Positions 7,086 through 10,665 of a stretch of 10,665 nt of DNA are shown here, one piece after another; position 1 is the stretch's first letter, and each line of letters begins with the position of its first letter. A program made the position numbers and the translations under genes. The notes under the pieces are model-generated. The model saw nothing but the letters and a program-made list of their open reading frames with translations. It was not told the DNA's origin and searched no databases. This DNA is from DATGSF01 sp035302865 (lineage in GTDB: Bacteria; Bacteroidota; Bacteroidia; Chitinophagales; Chitinophagaceae): contig DATGSF010000140.1 in NCBI GenBank assembly GCA_035302865.1, forward strand, positions 1-10,665, given 5' to 3'.

Positions 7086-7790
7086 GTGAATATAGATAAA
7101 CCGTCATTACTTCTAGTTGAAGATGAAGAAAGTTTGCGTGAAACAATAAAACTGAATTTAGAGCTGGAAGGCTATGAAGTTACAACAGTAGATAATGGAC
7201 CTGATGTCCTAAAGGCAGTGAAGAATGAATACTTTGATTTGATAATTTTAGATATTATGCTGCCTGAAATGGATGGAATTACAGTTTGTGAGAATATTCG
7301 AATGCAAAATAATCCAGTTCCTATTTTATTTTTATCAGCAAAAAATTCTGGAGCGGATAGAATCGAAGGATTAAAAAAAGGTGGAGATGATTATTTGACC
7401 AAACCTTTTAACCTAGAAGAATTACTATTAAGAATAGAAAAACTTATAGTTAAAAACAGGCAAATATTGTCGAAAGATACCAATATGGATATTTATACAT
7501 TTGCAAATGGTACAGTGGATTTTGCTGCACAAACTGCTATTGATAAAGATGGAAATAAAGTAGAGTTAAGTAAAAAGGAAATGGCTTTGCTGAAACTTTT
7601 GATCCAACATAAAGATGAAGTGGTTTCAAGAGAGCATATATTACAAGTAGTATGGGGTTATAATGTTTTTCCTAATACAAGAACTATAGACAATTTTATT
7701 TTAACTTTTAGAAAGTACTTCGAAGTTAATAGTAGAAAGCCGAAGCATTTTCACTCTGTGAGAGGAGTTGGATATAAATTTACGGATTAA
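7086..7790 (+). CDS. Response regulator transcription factor, OmpR/PhoB type
   Basis: A 234-residue two-component response regulator with an N-terminal receiver domain (about 6-122) and a C-terminal OmpR-type winged-helix DNA-binding domain (about 139-233). Receiver residues are complete: acidic pair Glu12/Asp13, phosphoacceptor Asp56 in LIILDIMLPEMDG, Ser84 and Lys106 in LTKPF. The effector domain shows the usual LSKKEMALLKLLIQH and TIDNFILTFRKYF helices and ends in HSVRGVGYKF. It should be phosphorylated by a histidine kinase and then bind DNA, but the target genes are unknown and no kinase is in the window. The start is GTG 7086: there is no in-frame ATG before the receiver core, and a consensus promoter lies just upstream. 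It resembles RprY-like regulators of Bacteroidota in general style, not enough to assign that name. Confidence 0.92.
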   Translation: MNIDKPSLLLVEDEESLRETIKLNLELEGYEVTTVDNGPDVLKAVKNEYFDLIILDIMLPEMDGITVCENIRMQNNPVPILFLSAKNSGADRIEGLKKGGDDYLTKPFNLEELLLRIEKLIVKNRQILSKDTNMDIYTFANGTVDFAAQTAIDKDGNKVELSKKEMALLKLLIQHKDEVVSREHILQVVWGYNVFPNTRTIDNFILTFRKYFEVNSRKPKHFHSVRGVGYKFTD

Positions 7791-7843
7791 TTGGACTTTT
7801 TGAATAATTTTTATTTAATTTGTTGCTTAAAAGTTATTAGACT

Positions 7844-8152
7844 ATGCAATATATAAAATCAATAGTGGGTTTTGGATTATTTCTATCGTTAATCGTTAGC
7901 TCATGCAATAGTGATAGAAAAATGGTAGAAGCTACAGTAATAAACACAGGGGATATAACATATGAAGGCTGTGGTTATGTTTTAGAGCTACAAAATCATG
8001 AAATTCTGCAACCAATTTATTTGCCTTCTGACTATCAAATCAACAATTTAGAGGTGAAAGTGAAATATTCTCATTCTGGAATGCAAGATACTTGTGATTT
8101 TGGAACTGTAATTTATGATTTAATAGATATTGAAAAAATACAGAGAAGATAA
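7844..8152 (+). CDS. Small predicted lipoprotein, function unknown
   Basis: A 102-residue protein with a clear type II signal peptide: hydrophobic residues 8-18, then lipobox VSSC with lipidated Cys21. No aspartate follows directly (Asn22, Ser23, Asp24), so the final membrane cannot be read from a simple +2 rule. The mature part is a short beta-rich domain of about 80 residues with two further cysteines, Cys43 (in GCGYVLEL) and Cys84, which could form a disulfide. The pattern of a Cys-Gly-Tyr strand, then LQPIYLPSDY, then VKVKYSHSG, then a late Cys, recalls small hypothetical lipoproteins I associate with Bacteroidota, but I cannot name a family. It starts 53 nt after the response regulator and is followed by an intrinsic terminator. 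Cotranscription with the regulator is possible, though a weak own promoter (TTAATTTG at 7815-7822) may exist. Confidence 0.75.
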   Translation: MQYIKSIVGFGLFLSLIVSSCNSDRKMVEATVINTGDITYEGCGYVLELQNHEILQPIYLPSDYQINNLEVKVKYSHSGMQDTCDFGTVIYDLIDIEKIQRR

Positions 8153-8178
8153 TTGGTTTTTTAATTAATATTAGTTTT

Positions 8179-8212
8179 AAGAGGTAATTGTTATAATTAT
8201 CTCTTTTTTCTT
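8179..8212 (+). terminator. Intrinsic terminator after the lipoprotein gene
   Basis: The arms AAGAGGTAATT (8179-8189) and AATTATCTCTT (8195-8205) pair over 11 bp with one G-U wobble and a 5-nt loop. The stem is followed directly by the T-rich tract TTTTCTT. It begins 27 nt after the lipoprotein stop, the expected place for a Rho-independent terminator. The stem is AT-rich, so strength is uncertain. Confidence 0.7.
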
Positions 8213-8520
8213 GCATAATATCTATATATTGTAGCTGATTTATGTGGATAGTATACATTATTATAAAAACAACTTTATAACTATAATAGTAGTAGCTTAT
8301 TATCTTGCTTAATAATTGCTAAAAACGACAACTATGTTCTGCTAATTTATAATCTAGATTATTCTGAATAGAAAGCATAGCAGCTATCAATAAATCAAAA
8401 CTTAGGGAATTTTTCGAAAGAAAGAAATGAAATTATAAATGATACTAAGAGTGATAATATTTTTCTTTTTGAAAATTAATTTAGAAAATTATAAGTTCTT
8501 ACTTGCCTGAGATTGTTTTT
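8213..8520. other. Gene-free AT-rich stretch between two convergent genes
   Basis: These roughly 300 nt lie between the lipoprotein terminator and the hairpin of the T9SS cargo gene. I see no ORF with a plausible start, no tRNA and no clear promoter. A 14-bp perfect palindrome, ATAATCTAGATTAT, sits at 8349-8362. It lies inside a wider imperfect inverted repeat whose outer arms are CTGCTA (8339-8344) and TAGCAG (8378-8383). A 33-codon open stretch at 8381-8479 has no start codon and is probably chance or decayed sequence. Confidence 0.5.
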
Positions 8521-8523
8521 TAA

Positions 8524-8561
8524 AAATTCAAACGCCATCAATTTTGATGGCGTTTGAATTT
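8524..8561 (-). terminator. Strong hairpin terminator of the T9SS cargo gene
   Basis: An 18-bp perfect inverted repeat (8524-8541 against 8544-8561) with the GC-rich core CGCCATC closes around a 2-nt gap, in practice a 4-nt loop. It begins 16 nt past the stop of the minus-strand gene and on that strand runs into TTTTTAAAAAA. That tail suits termination of the T9SS cargo transcript. On the plus strand the following ATGTTTTG is poorer, but the hairpin could also stop read-through from the left. Confidence 0.85.
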
Positions 8562-8577
8562 ATGTTTTGTAATGAAA

Positions 8578-10665
8578 TTAACGTATTAAATGAACATCTC
8601 CTGATTGTTTAAATTCATCACCATCAATGAATTTAACTTTTAAGGTATAAAAATAGGTATCCATTTCACATGGCTCACCTTGAAATGTTCCATCCCATCC
8701 TTTATTTAATTGTCCTTTATTAGTAAATACTAATTGCCCATATCTGTTATAAACATTAAATTCTGCAATAGAATATGCTTCAGTAATATTTAATAAAGGA
8801 TTAAAATAATCATTCACACCATCACCATTTGGAGTAAAGGCATTAGGAACTATAACTGTTTTATCTAAAGGGTTAACCTTAATAGTAAGTTCGGCAACAC
8901 TTTCACATCCATAATCTGTATATCCATAAACAGTGAATGTTTTTGTTTCATCGATTATAAATGTTTGTGATTTATTTAGTTGATATGGAAACAATTCTTG
9001 AGGTTCCCATTTATAAATATGATAATCTTCAGTTCCATTAGTTTGAAGTTTAATTCTTTCTCCTTCATATACTTCCAAATCTTCGGTGTGTAGTGATAAA
9101 TTAAAATGATGTATCCTAATATCTTTTTGTATTATAACACTATCACAACCAGTTTCACTCTGATAATAACCAGTATAAATCATTGTATCTCTTGTATAAG
9201 TTCTACCTTGGTATTCATATGAATTACAATGCTCTTCTAATTCAACAACCAATTCAGCTTCGTCTTTTTCAACAATTAACTGTACGGTTCTATAAACACT
9301 ATCGCAACCTTGTATAGAATATAGAGTATCGTCCCATGTGGTAGTTTCAAAATAAAACTCTCCTTCAAAATATGCAGTTTCGCAATATTTTTCTCTTACT
9401 CTTACTTTAGATGGAGTAGGAGAAGTAGATAAATTCAAATAAACAGTACTGTCGCATCCTTGATGACTTTGGAAAACATGACTTGCTACAGAAAATCCGC
9501 CATTGTTTATCGTTTGGCCATACCAGATAAAAGGTAAATCTTCTGTACATGTAAAATGATCTTCTTCAGAAACGTTCTCAGGTAAAACCTCCACAAAGAT
9601 AGTATCAGACACTTCGCATCCTGAACCTGTATAAGCTGTTACATAATATGTTCCTGTCTGGTTAGCAGTTAGAGTATATCCAGAACTTCCATCACTCCAT
9701 AAAAGATCCATATTCGTTATTTGAGGATCAAGAACAGTACTTTCTCCAAAACATAAAGTTCTATCTGGACCTAAATCTAAATTAGGTATTGGTATAATTT
9801 CCACTTCATATTCATATATATCTGAACAGTTATAATTAGAGTTAGGTGTAAATGTTGCTTGGAAAGTGCCAATATTATTGGTATTTATTGTAGCTGGACT
9901 CCAAGTTCCTGAAACATTATTATCAGAAGTTGTAGGTAAAATTAAATTATCACCTTGACAAATTTTTTCAGGCAATGTAAATTCTGGGATTTCTAATGGA
10001 TTAACTGTTATTAAAATAGAATCTACTACTGTTTGTCCACAATCATCTGTTATTATAGCATATAGATAATGATTGCCAGGATTATTTATAGTTACAGAAG
10101 TATTACTGCCTGTGCCAATTGGATTATTCCCGTTTGCATTTAGGCTCCATGAGTATTCATAGGGAGGAACTCCATACTGTCCCGAAGTAGAAACTTGTAT
10201 AGGATCCCCAGGGCAAATAGTGGTTGGATTTGCACTTATATTACTTGTTAAGTTATCATCAAATTCAATTGTGTGACCAGTCACTGTTACACTAAAAGGA
10301 GAGTTTGCAGCAATACAATCATTTGCACATCCTGTTGTTCCATAACATCTTCTGAAAAATTGCAGTGTAAATACAATGTCTTGACTTTGACAAGAAGGGT
10401 CAGGCATACAATTTTCTAAGTGTTGGTAAATAGGTATGTCATTTCCATTACAGTTTCCAGGTACAGGATTATTATTACACATCCAAAAATAATTGGGTAA
10501 ATCAGGACTTATGCAAGAACCCATAGTAAAACGCATAGCACCATCCGGCATTATACAAGCGCCAATGGCACTAAAACTAAAATCAGCAGTTGCATCTGTT
10601 ATTGTTGCATTAGGTGGGAAATTTACTGTTACATCATAATCACAATAATCGTTAAAATTACAACT
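8578..10665 (-). CDS. T9SS type B sorting domain (gliding-motility-associated C-terminal) secreted protein, N-terminus beyond window
   Basis: The frame is open from the stop at 8578 to the right edge, giving 695 visible residues; Met at 10551 is internal because coding sequence continues upstream. Counting from the edge, residues 1-130 are Cys-rich (11 Cys). Residues 142-222, 226-291, 295-361 and 526-597 look like PKD/Ig-like beta-sandwiches, the first with PPYEYSW and ending ITVNP. Residues 369-518 carry three Cys...GCDS modules. The end (606-695) is a type B sorting domain: VPNAFTPNGDGVND, FNVYNRYGQLVF, GWDGTFQGEPC and a final VHLIR strand. Proteins with this end are exported by the Sec pathway, then through the type IX secretion system, and displayed on or released from the cell surface. 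The ligand or activity of this one is unknown; adhesion is plausible from the PKD-like architecture. A strong terminator follows the gene. Confidence 0.92.
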   Translation of the reverse strand, partial: SCNFNDYCDYDVTVNFPPNATITDATADFSFSAIGACIMPDGAMRFTMGSCISPDLPNYFWMCNNNPVPGNCNGNDIPIYQHLENCMPDPSCQSQDIVFTLQFFRRCYGTTGCANDCIAANSPFSVTVTGHTIEFDDNLTSNISANPTTICPGDPIQVSTSGQYGVPPYEYSWSLNANGNNPIGTGSNTSVTINNPGNHYLYAIITDDCGQTVVDSILITVNPLEIPEFTLPEKICQGDNLILPTTSDNNVSGTWSPATINTNNIGTFQATFTPNSNYNCSDIYEYEVEIIPIPNLDLGPDRTLCFGESTVLDPQITNMDLLWSDGSSGYTLTANQTGTYYVTAYTGSGCEVSDTIFVEVLPENVSEEDHFTCTEDLPFIWYGQTINNGGFSVASHVFQSHQGCDSTVYLNLSTSPTPSKVRVREKYCETAYFEGEFYFETTTWDDTLYSIQGCDSVYRTVQLIVEKDEAELVVELEEHCNSYEYQGRTYTRDTMIYTGYYQSETGCDSVIIQKDIRIHHFNLSLHTEDLEVYEGERIKLQTNGTEDYHIYKWEPQELFPYQLNKSQTFIIDETKTFTVYGYTDYGCESVAELTIKVNPLDKTVIVPNAFTPNGDGVNDYFNPLLNITEAYSIAEFNVYNRYGQLVFTNKGQLNKGWDGTFQGEPCEMDTYFYTLKVKFIDGDEFKQSGDVHLIR
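9112..9561 (-). repeat. Three tandem GCDS modules inside the T9SS cargo protein
   Basis: Three degenerate protein modules of about 45-50 residues occupy roughly 9412-9561, 9262-9396 and 9112-9243. Each opens with a Cys, has an aromatic/Gly middle such as WYGQT, FEGEFY or YQGRTY, and closes with GCDS followed by a beta strand (GCDSTVYLNL, GCDSVYRTVQ, GCDSVIIQKD). Cys-to-GCDS-Cys spacing is 31, 26 and 27 residues. DNA identity between copies is low, so these are old duplications kept for structure. Confidence 0.7.

Noticed and set aside
8040..8258. 72-codon minus-strand reading frame
   Set aside because: It overlaps the lipoprotein 3' end and its terminator; the translation is low-complexity and Asn/Tyr-rich.
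8381..8479. 33-codon open stretch on the plus strand with protein-like composition
   Set aside because: It has no start codon, is preceded by two in-frame stops, and no family is recognisable.
10549..10551. Met codon as the start of the T9SS cargo protein
   Set aside because: The frame stays open to the window edge with continuous Cys-rich protein-like sequence and no signal peptide follows this Met.
1..10665. A defence, toxin-antitoxin, CRISPR, mobile-element or biosynthetic cluster
   Set aside because: All genes I can identify are housekeeping, envelope, regulatory or secreted proteins. I found no transposase, integrase, direct-repeat array or toxin-like gene pair.

Overview
The window looks like a piece of chromosome from a low-GC member of the Bacteroidota, probably Flavobacteriia or a related class. 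Three things point there. One protein ends in a type IX secretion (type B, gliding-motility-associated) sorting domain, and another is a DUF5686-type outer-membrane protein. Several promoters match the Bacteroidota -7 element TAnnTTTG or its variant TAnnTTCG. Shine-Dalgarno sequences are almost absent. The DNA is AT-rich, about 30% GC by eye. No tRNA, rRNA, CRISPR array, transposase or phage gene is visible.

Layout. Positions 1-5102 hold five genes on the minus strand, in transcription order: a Bax inhibitor-1/YccA-like membrane protein, an L,D-transpeptidase, an AraC-family regulator, a small secreted fibronectin-III-like protein, and a DUF5686 outer-membrane protein cut by the left edge. 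Gaps between them are only 11-60 nt, so they may form one envelope-related transcription unit. From a divergent promoter region (5103-5266) the plus strand carries pssA, purS and rsmI with gaps of 13 and 2 nt. After these come an OmpR-type response regulator with its own promoter and GTG start, and a small lipoprotein. The lipoprotein gene ends at an intrinsic terminator. About 300 nt with no recognisable gene follow, then a strong hairpin that ends the last gene. That gene is a large minus-strand T9SS type B cargo protein whose N-terminus lies beyond the right edge.

Functionally this is mostly housekeeping (phospholipid synthesis, purine synthesis, rRNA methylation) beside envelope and secreted proteins (L,D-transpeptidase, DUF5686, lipoprotein, T9SS cargo) and two regulators. 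I see no convincing defence, toxin or mobile system. The parts most worth a second look are the L,D-transpeptidase/AraC/FnIII-like/DUF5686 cluster, the purS placement, the response regulator without a visible kinase, and the repeat architecture of the T9SS cargo.
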